DNA of 64,000 bases from Chelonoidis abingdonii (taxonomy: Eukaryota; Chordata; Testudines; Testudinidae), in NCBI RefSeq assembly GCF_003597395.2, contig NC_133778.1, positions 26,820,108 through 26,884,107 of the forward strand, in the 5' to 3' direction. Positions 47,392-61,198 of this stretch are shown here, in pieces; within the stretch, counting starts at the first letter, position 1, and every line of letters starts with the position of its first letter. The notes beneath the pieces were generated by a model. That model searched no databases. It saw only the letters and a program-made list of their open reading frames with translations, and had not been told where the DNA came from. The position numbers were made by a program, and so were the translations under genes.

Positions 47392-48540
47392 ATCAGGCAG
47401 CTCATGTTACAAAAGCTGCACTGGTGCCTAAATTCTAACACTAATTACAGTCACCTCTTTACAGGTCATCCCCTGTAAATGCCCAAATGCCCCGAGTTTA
47501 ACATGTAGAAGTATTCAGTAACCATCTGTGTCAGAACTTCTCATCCCTACTTCATGCACAGGAACTTTGGAGGAGTGGGAAACACTCACCATTGTGTGCT
47601 TCCCAAACTTTTCTCTGCTCAAATCCTGTATTGACTGGGTCTTTTAGAAGGAATTGCAACACACACACACAAGAAATCCTACCCACGTGTAGCACTGAGA
47701 AATCCCACTGATAACAGGTGGATGGTTGAGTGCTTATGCTATTTAAAGGATCCTGTCTAATTTGCTGTCTTGTTAGTCAATCAATAACTTTCTGTATGCC
47801 TTTAGAAAATTATGCCTTGATGGATGTTACGCATGTTATATAATTTTTTGGTTTCTGCTGATTGTGTACACCTTAGAAATAGTCAGAGGTAATCTAGATG
47901 CCATTATATGGACTTAGCTTCCTGATGTATTGATCAAGCTGAATATAGGAATGGCAAGCTCACATTCATCAGGCTGAGATTCAAAAGTAGAGTGAGGAAA
48001 CAGGTTTCCTTAGTACTAATGATCTGATACACACCATTTGTATCCAAACTGTCACTGGAAGGACACTGCTGGGAGTAAGAATGAAGTCAATGTGAAGCTC
48101 TGTTTCTGGCATTATTTGGCAAGCTTGCAAAACGCAACATCAAAAAATGTAATTATACCCTATTCACAGAGGTCTCATGAAAAATGTATTGAGTTAGATA
48201 TTTATTCTGCTGCTAAGTCAAACTCTGACATTCATCTTTATGATGAAATATGATAGATGGATATGTGCCCACATGTATAGGTCTCTCTGTTTATTGTAGT
48301 GTATACACATAGAGAAATGTGTTGGTCTGTGTGTGTATATATAGAATATTATTTCACTGACATAGCAAGGTGGTGACTAGACTTTGTGTCTGCGATGGTA
48401 TATTTTCATGATAATTTGCTACGCTGATATGCTATGTAGCAAACCAACATGGTCATTTCTTAAATTAGATAAATATTATTTGAAGATCTCTTCAGCACCT
48501 GGGGATGTCTGCTATTTTCAGTGACTAATCTTACTCCCTA

Positions 48541-48614
48541 GGATGAAATCCCTGCCTCGTTAAAGTCAATAGCAACCCCCCCGTTGCCTTCATTGGAACC
48601 AGGAGTTCACCCTC
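48541..48614. repeat. short palindromic repeat
   Basis: 'ggatgaaatccctgcctcgt' at the left and 'ggaaccaggagttcaccctc' at the right bracket a centre of 'gtcaatagcaa' and 'ttgccttcattgg'. Same type as 10276-10346. Confidence 0.4.
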
Positions 48615-49239
48615 AGTGTTTTCCTCTTCTTCGTGACCCAAAATGCATGCACTGATGAATACTTTTACTCTTCAACTTCCTGGATAGGGCCAAAGGCTTC
48701 ACTCTGCTTTTGCAAATGGAGGAGCAAAATGCAGGGGATTCAGATTATGGAGGCTATACGAGCGGGAGGGTTGGCAGTGTGGCCTGCTCTCTCTTATCTA
48801 CAGAGACATCTCCATGTGGGCTCCTTTGCAGTTGAGGCTAGGAAGGCCAAGAAAGAAGGCCTGCTCTGTGGCATTCCCCCCATCTTCCCCCCCCCACAAT
48901 CAAACAAGGATTGTAGGACAAGGTAAGCCAGTTCCCCCTACTGCTTGGGTGAACCTACTCCACCTGAGGGAGTTTGGGCGACAACAGCAGTCGTGGCATC
49001 ATGTGAGCACAACAAATCCAGAAGCCATGAAGGAAACCTAGTGAGGCAAAAAGCCTCCGTGGGGATAGGCTTGGCTGTTAGTGCATAGCCAAAGAACAGC
49101 AGTTTTGGGGAAGCAGAACCTCCCCTTTGCCTGAGAGAATGACTAGACAGAAAATCAGTGGACTTCTGAGCCCTCCATGTGGGAATAATTTGGCCCATAG
49201 TTATTGATTACAGTTTTTATTACCAATTCAGAACATAGA

Positions 49240-49390
49240 CATTGTACGTACACGTAAGACAGTCCCTGAACGCTTGTCCTCATTTTACACATAAATAATT
49301 GGCATGCCCAAGATCACGCTGGAAGACTTGTGACACAGGTAAGAACTGAAACCAGACTTCCTAAGGCCAGTCCAGCACCTGAACTATTTT
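49240..49390 (+). repeat. MIR-like fragment
   Basis: 'ctcattttacacataaataa', 'gcccaagatcacgctggaag' and 'aactgaaaccagacttccta' follow the order of a MIR SINE (tail of counts, association with 'tcacac' and 'ggtctcc'), strongly diverged. Confidence 0.35.
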
Positions 49391-51714
49391 CCATTTTTCC
49401 TTCCTTCCCAGTATTTATAAGAGATACTGTCCTTGAAAAGCAAACCAAACAGAAAAATAAACTCGTAGTGTGTCCTCTTTCATCACTTTATTTTCCAAAG
49501 ATCTAATTATTTCAATGGCTTTCGATAAATGGCTGTCTCTTTTATGTTATTCCACACACCTTACCTTATCAGTTTAAGATGCTTTCTAAATACTTTTCCC
49601 TTTAATTAAAAAAAAAATGCTTACAGCCAGGTCTTATGCACCTATTTTTGAAATCTGTGCATGTTTGAATCCTATTAAAACCAAACATTTTTAAATGTTC
49701 TAATGTCTTATGGTTGCTATATAAATATGAGGTACTAGCACCCTTCATCCCAAAGTACACTAGAAGCTCTTCACAAATTTAAGATGACTTACAAACTTCA
49801 CATGGAGAGCTTCATCCACAATTGAAATGTAGCTACGTACATGGTGAAATGTGGCTGTTTAAGAACACAGTAATTCTGCACAACCACTTATGGTGTTGCC
49901 AAACTCAAACATTCACAAACCAGGAATCAGCCCTCCCCCCCAATCAAGCAGTTGTTTTAAAATAATACGTTTGGGGTTCTTTGTATTTGCCTTTTTTGCT
50001 TTCTGAGACGTTAGGGTAAAGCTCACTTCATATTTTCAAACTTTTCTTGGCAACCATGAAGGCTAGAAACTTACATTAAACTAAATGAAATCTGAGCTCC
50101 TCATGAAAGCTTGCTTCTGGCATTTGGGGATTTCACAAAGCCATCAAATATCACAAGACTCAGGATAAAATTGCAAAAACTGGTGACACACTGAGGGCAG
50201 GGTGTGAAGAAGGCTATGGTATCCAGCTGGCATGGCAGGGGACAAGGAGGCAGACAGAATGTAATTACTCACTCTGTAATTTGACTGGAATACTGGGATT
50301 ATCCCCATCATTGGGAGAACAGTGACACTGGGTTCTTACCCAAAGTGGCCAGGGCTTTGGTTTATTTTTCCACAGTAAAATCTGAGAGTTCCCTTGTTCC
50401 TACACATGGCCCCAGTCCTGGGTGACTCTGGTTCTTTTGTGGGCGGCTTGTATTAGTTTTCCCTCTATGCCCAGTTCATTCCTAAACATGCCATCTGATG
50501 GCTGCCCAAAACAGTAATCTATATAGTAAAGAAGAAAGTGTAGAGCTGAAGTTCACCAAGCGAAAGATTTAAATAACTGTAAAAAAAGGCTGCTTGTTCT
50601 ACTAATAGAAGCCCCATTTTCCAGAGTTCTTTAACAAGACATGGGCTTTGAATTATTTGATTAGAACAAGGCCTGTAAGTTTACTGAGCAAAGCTCAAAA
50701 AAAAAAAAGAAGAAAAAAAATCAAAAGAATGGATCGCATCACAAGTTCCACAAAGGAGAAATCAGCATGGTAAATTGCACTTGCAACACTGCACAAATAC
50801 GTTTTGTGTACGTCTGCATAAATAGCAAATCAGCACTTCTGTAGTAGCTATGGTATGACATAGACAACTAGACAGATATAAATATGACTAACTAGGGATA
50901 TGTTGGAATATAATTAGGGAAATATACCAACTCACGGGCTTAAATTGGGTAACTAATTACTTGTAAACGTTAAAATACTCTTAGAAATCTTTATTTGATG
51001 TCTTACTGCTTTGTTCAGTTAAGACACACATTATTTTTTAAGATTGTGTTCAAATAAGCATCAGTTTGGAAGCCTCTCTAACAGAATACCAAGAAGGCAA
51101 ATGATTGTGGTGTTTGGAATCCTTCAACGCTTACTCCCCCTTAGGACTGATTGTGTCTACTCTTGATTTATACCAGAATCAAGTCAGAATTTGCTTTCTT
51201 CAATTTGGTCTGATCAGTCTGGTCTGACTTCTGGGTCCGCCATGGCAGGAAAGTCTAACTACTTGGGAATAATCAATCACGTCCCCTCTGGGGTGCTGAA
51301 TAAACATTTATAGGAACAGAAATGGCTTTCTCCTGCATTAGTCGGGTATTGCTCCTAGTATCCCGTTGGGGCCCAGTTCAGAGGTCATTGGAAGGACTGC
51401 TGCCGATATAAATGGGGATGGTGTGAGTCCTAGGTATGTAATATTGGCAAAGCAATAAAGGCTCAGCTGTTTTGGGAACACTGATTTACATTAAATATGT
51501 AGCAGTAAGTTCAGTGTTTCCAATTCTCTCTATTTTTATCATGAGTCTTGTGATATTTGGGATTTTTCTTAAAGAACCACTCCTGGAGGCATGTGATTAG
51601 GGGAGGATCTCATCTTTCATCTTAAAAGGAATTTTCTAGCTCGCCAGGTTGCTTGAGAGAAGCTTGAATATGTCATCCGGAAGGGATACTTAGCTCTTCT
51701 GTGGTGCTTTTCAT

Positions 51715-51800
51715 GAGAAAATTTTAAAGCACTCTACAAAGGAGGCCAGTATTCTCATCCTGTTTTACAGAGGGGGAAATTGAAGCACAAGAGCAGCCTG
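51715..51800 (+). repeat. MIR-like fragment
   Basis: 'ttaaagcactctacaaagga', 'tattctcatcctgttttaca' and 'gagggggaaattgaagcaca' are the usual MIR core phrases in order. No ends preserved. Confidence 0.55.
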
Positions 51801-53224
51801 AAGGCAAATAATACATTTGATCTTTAATTAAAAAAAAACAAAAAAAAACCCTCAAGATTTTAAAGCAAATCTCATGATTTTTTGAGTACTAATTCATGAC
51901 ATTTGAATGCTTAAGCTTGTCAGCACTGTGCTGTACATTTTGCTTTTTTAAGTCCCTCCTCCTCTTTCCTCTCTTTTTGCGTGTCTCTGAAAATCTAATA
52001 AAATGAACACACTTTGTACCAGGTTCATCCAAGGTAAAGAATAAAAACCTACGCAAAGGCCTGGAAATGGGGCCATTCAGCCTGGTCTTACATTTTTCAA
52101 GACTAGTTTAGGGAAATGCTGATTTAAGGATTCAATCCAATGCCCACTAAAGTCAGCTGAAGTCTTCCTGTTGGTGGATTTGGCCCTAAATGAAGCTGTT
52201 CTAATTGATTTGAATCTTCACCTTGAAACAATACTTGTACATTTTCTGAAATTTCTTGAAGTATTAGTTCCTTGATACAAGGCAGTTGTCCCAACGCTAT
52301 ACCAGTAATGAAGTAGCTGTTTATCAGTACCACTAAAAATATTTTCTATGAGGGAGGGTATAGAGACAATGAAGAAGAAAGAGAAATGGAACCTAAAAGA
52401 GACAGTAACAAAAGACATGTATCATACATAAGCCCAGTACATGAGATGTTACCTAAGTGTTGCCATTTTAGTGGAGCATTTATATAATAAATATTTGAAG
52501 AAAAATTATACCTGGCAGAAAACTATATGAATGGAAACATTATCATTTCTCCTTATAACTTTGGTGCCATGGAGATTATGATCATACTCTAGTTTAAAGG
52601 GTTTGCAGACTTTTAACAGATCACAAGGAACATCACAGTTTGGGATGTAACTTTTATTCATTCAGTTTATTGACTACCGATACGCACAGAGCTCCATTTA
52701 TTACAAGCATCAAGGTGCTGGTAGTAGCCTGAGGTTATGAACAACGAGTCTCCAGACAATACAGAGAAGGTTGGCCTTACATAGCTCTAACCCAACCATC
52801 AAGTAATATTTCTTTAGATCTGAGTTATACATTATACTTTGAGCAAAGACATGTGGGGCTTTTGTCAGCCTACTGCTTTTCAGTTTATGAAAGACATTTC
52901 AAAAGAATGTTCTGTATTTTTTTATTCCTATAGACATACTTTAGAACTATTCAAGAAATACAATAGATGGTGTATGTATATATAATACAGACAATACCTG
53001 TCAAATCTTTGATTATTTAAAAGTTCCAAAAGGTGTTATTGTTCCCTTCCCACGCCCCCATGAACTTTAGTCGATTGGAGTTGAAGTGAAACCACGAAAC
53101 CCACTTTATTCTGAACTCTTGAAGCTATTGAATCAAGCATATTTCTAATTCTAACAGTAATTTTAGTTAAAAGTATTAAACACTTGTCTGTCCTCTCAAG
53201 TAACTACTCCCCTGCATACTGTAG

Positions 53225-54530
53225 TATTCTGGGGGGTACAGTAAGAGGCAGTATTTAAGGTAGTCAGGTCCTAGCCCACTGAGGGCTTTGGAGATAAGGG
53301 TGGGATTTGGAATTAGATCCAGAACTGGTTTGGGAACAAGCCTGGTGTGGAGACCATCAGTGTAATTTGTTCTTTTCTGTATAGTCCAGTCATAAAATAG
53401 GCTGCTGCACTTAGAACCAGTTGAAGCTTCAATGTCAGCCCAAAGTAGAGAGGACTGCAGTAGTCAATCCTCATAGTAACAAGACATGGATCCCTGGGGC
53501 CGGGTCTTTATCTGTGAGGCATGAGCACAATCCTCTTGCCATCTGAAAAGGGAAACGGACATTTCTGTCCTCTTCCACAGCCTCAAAATTCAGGTATACA
53601 GTTGAAGAGTCTGAATCCCAAACAGGGCACTTCTTTGACAATCGCTGACTAAGCATTTGACTGCTGTAGGTTCTGTTGGATCTTAGCAATAGCCTACCCA
53701 CATGACTCTTCCTATTTTACTTGAGTAAGGTAGGGAGCCACCTATTTTTTTTGTCTTCTAGACATTAGAGTTGTTGGGTATCTGCACTGCACTTCAGATA
53801 AAAAATGAGATGTATATGCAAGTATGTCGTTTGTATATCCTTAGGACTTAATCCTGTGATATCTGATTCCTTATGGAAAAATTCTGTGGAATTTAATAAA
53901 ATCAATAAAATTCCACAGAAATTACTGAAGAGATAATTTAGTAAAAAAAAAAAAAAAAAGTTTCTGCAGGTGTTTTTAACTAGCCTAGAGGAAGGTCCAA
54001 AAAACCTGAAGAAATCTTGAACTTTTCAATAAAGGCTATTGGTTGAATGCAGACATTGAAAAGAAGAAGGGAAAATACTAAGTTCTGTGGGATTTCCCAG
54101 ATGAGGGCTCTCAATCAGGAGGATCAGCTGTCCTGCATGACCCTCTAAATCTTATCTGAGAGGAACCAGCTGAGTACAGTTCTGCAACCTCCCGTTATTT
54201 CATACAGATGGGTTAATAGCACTTCCTGGGTCTGTAGAAGATAGCTGGTAGCTCCAATAGAATCACAATGCATGTTGTGTTGTCTGTAGCTATGAAGAAA
54301 GCATCCCACCAATGTGATTACGGCTGTCCCTGATCTATAGCCAAGTCTGAAACCTGACTGAGAAGGTTACAGGATATTGGCAAAAGTTTTCTACTGTAAG
54401 AGGTGACCTTCTCAAGGACCTTGCCCAGAGAGAGAAAATTTAAAACCAGGCAGCAGATAGCAAAATCAGTGGAGTTCGTCCACAAATTTGGAGTCAGCTA
54501 TTCCCTGGCCTCCATCAGCCATGAGGGAAA
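53225..54530. repeat. long ancient interspersed repeat
   Basis: 'tcctagcccactgagggctt', 'agtagagaggactgcagtag', 'gtctgaaacctgactgagaa' and 'ggttacaggatattgg' are phrases I recognise from an ancient amniote repeat, but I cannot name the family with confidence. A small inverted repeat lies at 53882-53920 (ttctgtggaattt / aaattccacagaa) and a poly-A run at 53942-53959. No protein-coding frame is credible. Confidence 0.4.
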
Positions 54531-55799
54531 AGGGATCTGACTCGCACAGTGGCAGGAATAGCCTTTTATGCTTCTTGATAGGTACAATGCTAGATAAGCA
54601 GTGTGGAATGAGCGCTTCAGTGCATTGGATTGCTGCTGTTTGTAAAAGACACTTCTGGAGACTTTTTTTAGTGAACAAAATGACAATGTTTAATGACCAT
54701 TATGGCAGTGAGATTGCTCTCCATTAATGCAGCTTGTAACTATATGTCATGCTAATGGCAGCATCGAGCTATAGACTATATGTTTTCATTTATGCTAAGT
54801 ATTAGATTTTTAATAATGCAATGCTCTTTATATACATATCAACTCATATTAAAAATCTGCACTAAAGGTTATTACAGTTGTAAGTTAATATGATGAAATA
54901 GTATTCCTAATGCAATTATTCACGATAACAATGATCGTAGAAATGAAGAAAATGCACATTGAAAATTGATTACAAGTCTGGTAAAAGCAATATTGCTCAT
55001 AGTGCTATTTAATAGTGCTCAATTGCTTTGCATTTCTGCTTACACTGAAATCAATGGCCTTGTCCATTCTGGATGATGATGGTGATGATTATTATTTTAT
55101 TTATTCATATAAATACAATATATGTTAATAAATGTAAAATTCAGATACATCCAAAACTGGCTTGTCTTTGCGAATGTGAATTAATTTATTTATAACCTCA
55201 ATTGAAGTAGATCAACATCCAGGCCAAGCTTGTCTCTCTCCCTTTATTAAGAGATGAGGATCACTTTCATCCAATAATATTTATGTTGATAGAATAGAAA
55301 TCACATAGTGTTGTGGAGCCCATATCACTGGATTATTTGCTATGCCACTAATATCTTCAGCAGTGCAGCAGACTAACCCTTTTGAAATCAGTCAATACCT
55401 TTATTAAATAGTAACATTTAATTTTTGAGTGCTTTTATAAAATCCACAATAGTTGATGAAAGCAGATTAAAGGAGCATGGAATTAGTGTGGCTTACATCT
55501 CTTTATGGTTTGTGAGCAATACGATTGTTGATCTCTACATCTGATTCTGAACCCTGACAAAGTAGGCCAAAGTTTTTCATCTTAGTTTTGTAAATACAAA
55601 TGTTGTTAACTTACTTTATTCTCACCACATGAACAACAAATCTACTATATGTATAAAATTTGTGTATGAAATGACTCCCTAACTTTTTCTCTAAGCAGTA
55701 ACAAAAATGAATAACTCTTGTATAAACTGACTACAATCTCAGTTGAATCTTCAGGGAAACTATGATTATACGGGGGAGGGGGGCGTGGTAGGAGGAAAC

Positions 55800-55930
55800 G
55801 TTCCCTGGAGGCAGGTTATCCCATGCCTGTCTAATGAATGTGCTTTTCCTCAGAAGTAACTGTTACTGGCTACTGTTGGAAACAGATTAGATGGACCACT
55901 GGTCTGATCCAGCAAGACAATTTCTATGTG
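55800..55930 (+). repeat. CR1-type 3' tail fragment
   Basis: 'actggctactgttggaaaca' followed by 'gattagatggaccactggtc' and 'tgatccagcaagac' is a typical CR1 3' sequence. Confidence 0.6.
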
Positions 55931-56089
55931 ACTATATATTACCCAGTCCAGAGTTAAAGAAGACCCCTTCCTGACTGTAAATCTGATAAGATCCAAGTTT
56001 ATAGATCCAGTCAGATGAGTATGTTACAGGATTATTCAATTATTTTTATGGTAACACCAATAATGTAGTAGGTACTTTCTGAACAAGAA

Positions 56090-56860
56090 AGAAGAGACAG
56101 ATTAGAGTTAGCAGTGGGGAAGGGATGTAAAGGTAGAGTTTTCAGAGAGATACTAGGCAACCTTTTAGTCAAATAGCGTTAAGTTGTTACTTTTTTTCCC
56201 CTCTCATGTCAGTATAAGTCAAATGGATTTCCCATAGGCAGCATATCAGAAGTAGTGCTTCAGGGGGGATGTGAGTGAGGAGAGAGGAGTGGCCTTAGAG
56301 ATGAGCTTAGGAAGGAGGATTCTAGCATATGGGCAAGAAGGAGCGGAGACATTTAGGTTAGAACTGGACAAAAGGGTGATAAGGTTGGCATGATTGGTAG
56401 AGAGGAGGGCGTGACAGCAAAATGAGACAAGGGCTGATCAGTCTGAGAGGCAGAGTTATTAAACTGCATAATAGGTTGTGACAAAAATTGTGATTTTGAT
56501 GTGATAGCAGAGGAAGAGCAAATGGAGATCTTCAAAGAGCATGACATGGTCTAAACAGTGGCCAAAGAATGGAATTTTTATGGCAGCACTCTGTATTTGG
56601 AGGCGGGGCAGAGACAAAGTGTTTGTTTGGGAGGCCAGCAAGGGGTGGGCTGCAGCAATCAGTGGAAAATGTTGAAATGCTGAATGAGAGGAATGTATCC
56701 TAATAGTCTGGTGGAAGAAGTTTCAGGATTTGGAAATGTCCTGGATAAAAGGAGCAAAAGAGAGGGGAGAAATCAGAACGCCAAGTGAGGCGCTGATCAG
56801 TTGTGCACTTGGGAAGGCTGTTTCATTATTCCTGAGACAAGACATGTGTTTGGAACTTGA
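56090..56860. repeat. ancient interspersed repeat
   Basis: 'gtggccttagagatgagctt', 'gataaggttggcatgattgg', 'ggcagcactctgtatttgga' and similar purine-rich phrases fit the same class of old repeat as 53225-54530. Ends and name not resolved. Confidence 0.35.
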
Positions 56861-57559
56861 TCCCTGTTCCATAAGATGACTCCTTGCCTGAAGGATGGAC
56901 TGTCTGGCTGGGGACACGTAGATCTTCTCTTCCCCTCCCTTGGCTCATATGGAAGCTGTATAGACATTTTGGCATATTCGTCTCATTTTACATGTGAATG
57001 TATATATTGCATGCACTAGCACTTCACCCTTTAAACTGACCGCTAAGTGGAGTTTGGGCATGTGAGAATAAAATGAGTTCCAGCAAGGAGAATTTCTAAA
57101 GGGTATGTCAAGTGATTAAAAAAAAATTGTTTACTGTGAGGATTAAAACTATGCTGCCAAATCACTGAAGTGTATGGATTGTTTGCTGTCATGCCAGAAT
57201 TAAAATAAAATAAAACCTTTGTCTTTTCAGATGAGATTATAAGCAAAACAATCTGTAGTTCCTAGAAAGCTCAGATAGCAGTGTTGCCAGAAAGAGGCAA
57301 GAGGCATTAATTACATTTTTTTCTTCTCAATTTTCAGTCTAGATGTGAAGGTAGTTCTTGCATTGATACTGTAATTTCTTCTGTTATTGTGTCCTCTTCT
57401 TTATTCTCCCAACGGTTCAGTCAAACAGCATTCAGCTAGACTATAATTCTGTCATGGGGGAAAAAAAGCTGGTACATTAACCTGCTGACATTGTTTAGTA
57501 TCCTGCTGTTAGATCTGCAGTTATGAGAAGGGCAAGTGAATGCTAAAGAAGACTGAATC

Positions 57560-58330
57560 TGTGCCACACTTCAAGCAATCTTACAGTTTGTGTATAGGAT
57601 GACATCTGTGTCCCCTTCATGGTCTACTAAGGGCACCCACTTTAGGCTTCCAGTTGTCATCTCTCTTGGGCAGAAACCCATGTCTCACTCCCTCCTAACT
57701 GTTGTTTAAAGGCTGCACAGTTCCGTGGATTACACTGTGATATCCCCTGCAAGCAGACTGCCTAAACAGGCTAGCACCTGTGCTTTGCTTTCTCTTGGGA
57801 GGCAGTGACTGATGTATTTCCCACAGTTATGTTTCCACACAGCTCTTTCTAAGCAAGTACATTTATTCTGAAGATAAAAGCATTAGAGAGAAAACATATT
57901 TTAAAAAGTTCCCGTTTGCATGCTAAAAGTTTATCAGAGGTCAACTCTCAATCTTATGGGACCTCAGCAGGTCAAATCCTCCCAACCCCTCTACAAGTAT
58001 TGCCCCCTCCCTCTTGGACAGAAATTCTTGTTCATTTTCTGGTTCAGAAAGGATGCCCTGACTCAATTTAATCTCAGGGTATTTATCAAACAGTTTTTTC
58101 TTTGTCTGTTGGCCTCTGAAGCCTCCCTCGGAGGTAGGAGCTCTAGAGTGGCAGGGTACAACCTGGCTGATTTGCCTTGATCACCATCCACTGTTTTTAG
58201 TTCCTGGAGGAGCTGTGGTAGCCCTCTGCCATGGAGTACAACACAATCATATATAAACCATTCATTTAAAACAATGGACCCTAAAGATACTGCATCCCCA
58301 TGTGGTATCTGTCACCTCTTCACCCTAGAG
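57560..58330 (-). mobile_element. LTR-like interspersed repeat
   Basis: A non-coding ~770-bp stretch ('ggctgcacagttccgtggat', 'tgcaagcagactgcctaaac', 'tggaggagctgtggtagccc') that I associate with a turtle LTR in antisense orientation. No target duplication or internal retroviral genes were seen; boundaries are approximate. Confidence 0.35.
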
Positions 58331-59279
58331 AGATTACATACAATTCTAACCTACAATACATAAACATAATATAATACATTATTTCAAGGATATTGCGGGT
58401 AATTGCCATATCTGTCACACTCTGATCTTGGTCTGGAGCTAAGGTCTTGGAGCTAAATGTTCCTTGATTGAAATGTGGAGACCCCAACTGCATAGCCCTG
58501 TGTTGCATTTAATCTCAAAGTGCAAAACTAGTATAATGTTGCGATAAACCCAAACCAAAAGCCTGTATCTGATATGCCTGAGTGTTCAGGCACATGGGGA
58601 AGTGTGTGGATTCTGAACCCAGATCTAGAATGAAATGTTGCAACTGGGTTTTCCTTTTTGATTGTCCAACATTCAAACATCCCTTAGCTTTAGGCTAATC
58701 AGAATCTTGATTGAATTGTTAAATTCCTGCTCTTTTCTAATATAATTATATCTTAAGAGATGAAATCATTTTTCATCTTCATTGTCTGATTTGCCTATAG
58801 ATATTGAGGTACAGCTTCTACTGACACCGGTGTACCAGCCAAGTATAAAGGGCAGAATTGGGTCCCATGTATTTTCAATTTCATAAAAACTCCATCTCCA
58901 TATCAGATTATGCCTCTGTATTTGAACAGACACAAAAGAGAATGAGCACATTGTAATAGATTTTTTTTGGGAGGGGGGAGGTCAAAAAACAAAATTTCAA
59001 TTTTTGGCAACCAAACCCTCTAAATGTTCTAAAATATTTAGGCTTTAGCAACCAAAAAAAACATATTTTTATTTAACCAAAAACTTTTAAATTACATTTT
59101 TTAGATATTTCCCATTCATATTTCCTTGGGGGGGGGGAACATTTTAATCAAAATTTCAACCAGTGCTTCCTGCCAGACACTTACTGTGTGATTGTCTGCA
59201 AGTTAGTTAAGCTGTGTGTTTTAGTTTTCTGTACATTTATTCTTTGAGGGTTATGTTTTCAGCCTTCTGGGTGTCTTTC

Positions 59280-59760
59280 TTCATTGCAGAGTTAGCCCAA
59301 GTTACTTCTCTCAAGTTAGCTTAGTTCGAATGAGAGCAAAGTAATCCTGTAAATTGCTTTGTTTGGTCCACACTGGTACTGCATTTGCTCGTGTGGCACT
59401 AAGACTTCTGGAGGTCCATCCCATGGTCTTTTGCACTGCAGTAAACAAATCAGCTGTATGCATTCTTTCCCAGTGAATTGTGGGAGAACTTGTCTGTCCT
59501 TTCTGAGCACATGGGAGGGCAATTGTCGGAAGGCACTGAAGGACTAGTGGCATTCAAGCAGAGCTAGCCTGTGATCTCACTACAAAGTGCTTGTGTTGGC
59601 AGTTAATGAGTTGTGCTAATTCAGGCTTTAGCTTTTATCCCTGATGGGTCAGCCAATTCCAGTTAAAAGCACCGTCACACTTGAGTTTTTTTGTGCAGAT
59701 AGAACTCAAGTTAGGGACAATGCTCTAGGAATAACTCAAATTAACTTTGTGGTCACTTTT
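59280..59760. mobile_element. possible decayed hAT-like MITE
   Basis: 'ctctcaagttagcttagttc' near the left and 'agaactcaagttagggacaa' near the right, with 'ccagtgaattgtgggagaac' inside, suggest a degraded non-autonomous DNA element. Weak, as no clean ends are visible. Confidence 0.3.
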
Positions 59761-60681
59761 TTATATGCCTGAAAATACACCAGTCATTTATACACACAGC
59801 TGGGTGCCTGAGAACCTGGGTTTGGGCAAGTAAATGACTTGTTATATGTGCAAAAATGTGTGTAAAAACACCTAGGAGAAAAAGTAGTCCTAGATAACAT
59901 ATGTTCTGTACTTCGTTTTTATTTTTATTTGGTCTTACCTTATTGGGGCTGTATTGCAGTCATGGTAATACCAAGTGTTTGGTCCATCCTTCAGTAAGTG
60001 TATATTCTTCTTCCTGTTTTCAACAAAATGTTACATTCATGAACCATTTCTGATTAATATTAACATCATGTTTTAGACTCCTGGTTCAGATTACAGAAGA
60101 GTCCTTTGAATATATCTTGACTGCATTGTCTGCATACTTAAGTACCTCGCACATTTCAAAATGATAAGCAAACCGAAAAAAAGGAGGGCACCCACCCAGG
60201 GCTCAAGAAATTACCTCTGAAGAGACTGCATGAAACAGACATGGCACTAGGCAATACCACATGAAATGAAATAAACCCAGAATGAATCCTTTTAATCAAA
60301 TAAAGATTAGAGTAGTAAGATCCAAATATAGCTTTCTTTTTTTAAACTGGAAGAAATGAGTTCCCAAATCATAATCTTTGACAGATATTCACACATGTAT
60401 GCTTATTTGCAATTAGCATAGGAGAAAAGGGCAGGTGTACAATTTCATCTGTAAGCAGTTAAACAAGTGACAAGTCAAAGAAAAAGAATTATCTGCCAGC
60501 AACCTGAACACATTAGTTCACTGTCAAGGCTTGAAAGTTATTGGAAACCTCTTGTGGAATAGACTTTCAAAGTCACATTTATTTCTCTCTGTACTCACAA
60601 GCTGTGCATTAGTTTCAGAAAAGAGTGACAGGTTGAAAATGACGGGATTATATGAAGAGTTTTAAAATAACAGTAAAGTTA

Positions 60682-60770
60682 AGCAGTGTTGTTGTAGCCG
60701 TGTTGATCCCAGGATATTAGAGAGACACTGCGGGTGAGATAATAGCTTTTTATTGAACCAACTTCTGAAG
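60682..60770 (+). repeat. interspersed repeat fragment
   Basis: 'gttgtagccgtgttgatccc' and 'aggatattagagagac', then 'ttttattgaaccaacttctg'. I recognise this wording as a widespread turtle/archosaur repeat. It shares gtagccgtgtt with the element at 40306. Confidence 0.5.
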
Positions 60771-60904
60771 TTATTGTGAAGCTTGTTGTAAATGGTTTAG
60801 AAGTGAATATTCTCTTTAATTTATCCAATAATTAATAATAATTAGATGGATACAAAGGGCCAAAACCTCAGCAGGTGTATAATGGTATAACTCTATTGAC
60901 ACCA

Positions 60905-61112
60905 GTCAATGTCTTTCACTGATGGCAATGGAGCTGAGAAGCTGGCCCAAAATGCTTTCCTCAGCTCCCATTGTCTACAAATGGCGAACTGCAGCCACTG
61001 GGAGCTGTGGGCAGCCATGTCTGAGAACGGTCAATGTAAACAAACTGTCTCGTGGCCCACCAGCAGATTACCCTGACGGACCGTGTGCGGGCTGCAGGTT
61101 GCCCTTCACTGC
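60905..61112. repeat. hAT foldback fragment
   Basis: 'gaactgcagccactgggagc', 'aatgtaaacaaactgtctcg' and 'gcgggctgcaggttgccctt' resemble the interior and right end of hAT foldbacks such as 44294-44628. Left end lost. Confidence 0.45.
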
Positions 61113-61198
61113 TTCAGAGCTTTTTAAGGCTAAAAAGGACCGTCATGATCCTGCCTGACCTCCTGCAGAACACAGACACAGCCCAGAACTTTTAAATC
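61113..61198 (-). repeat. CR1 tail fragment, antisense
   Basis: 'gagctttttaaggctaaaaa' then 'ggaccgtcatgatcctgcct' and 'gacctcctgcagaacacaga' is the reverse complement of a CR1 3' end, comparable to 31440 onward. Confidence 0.5.
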
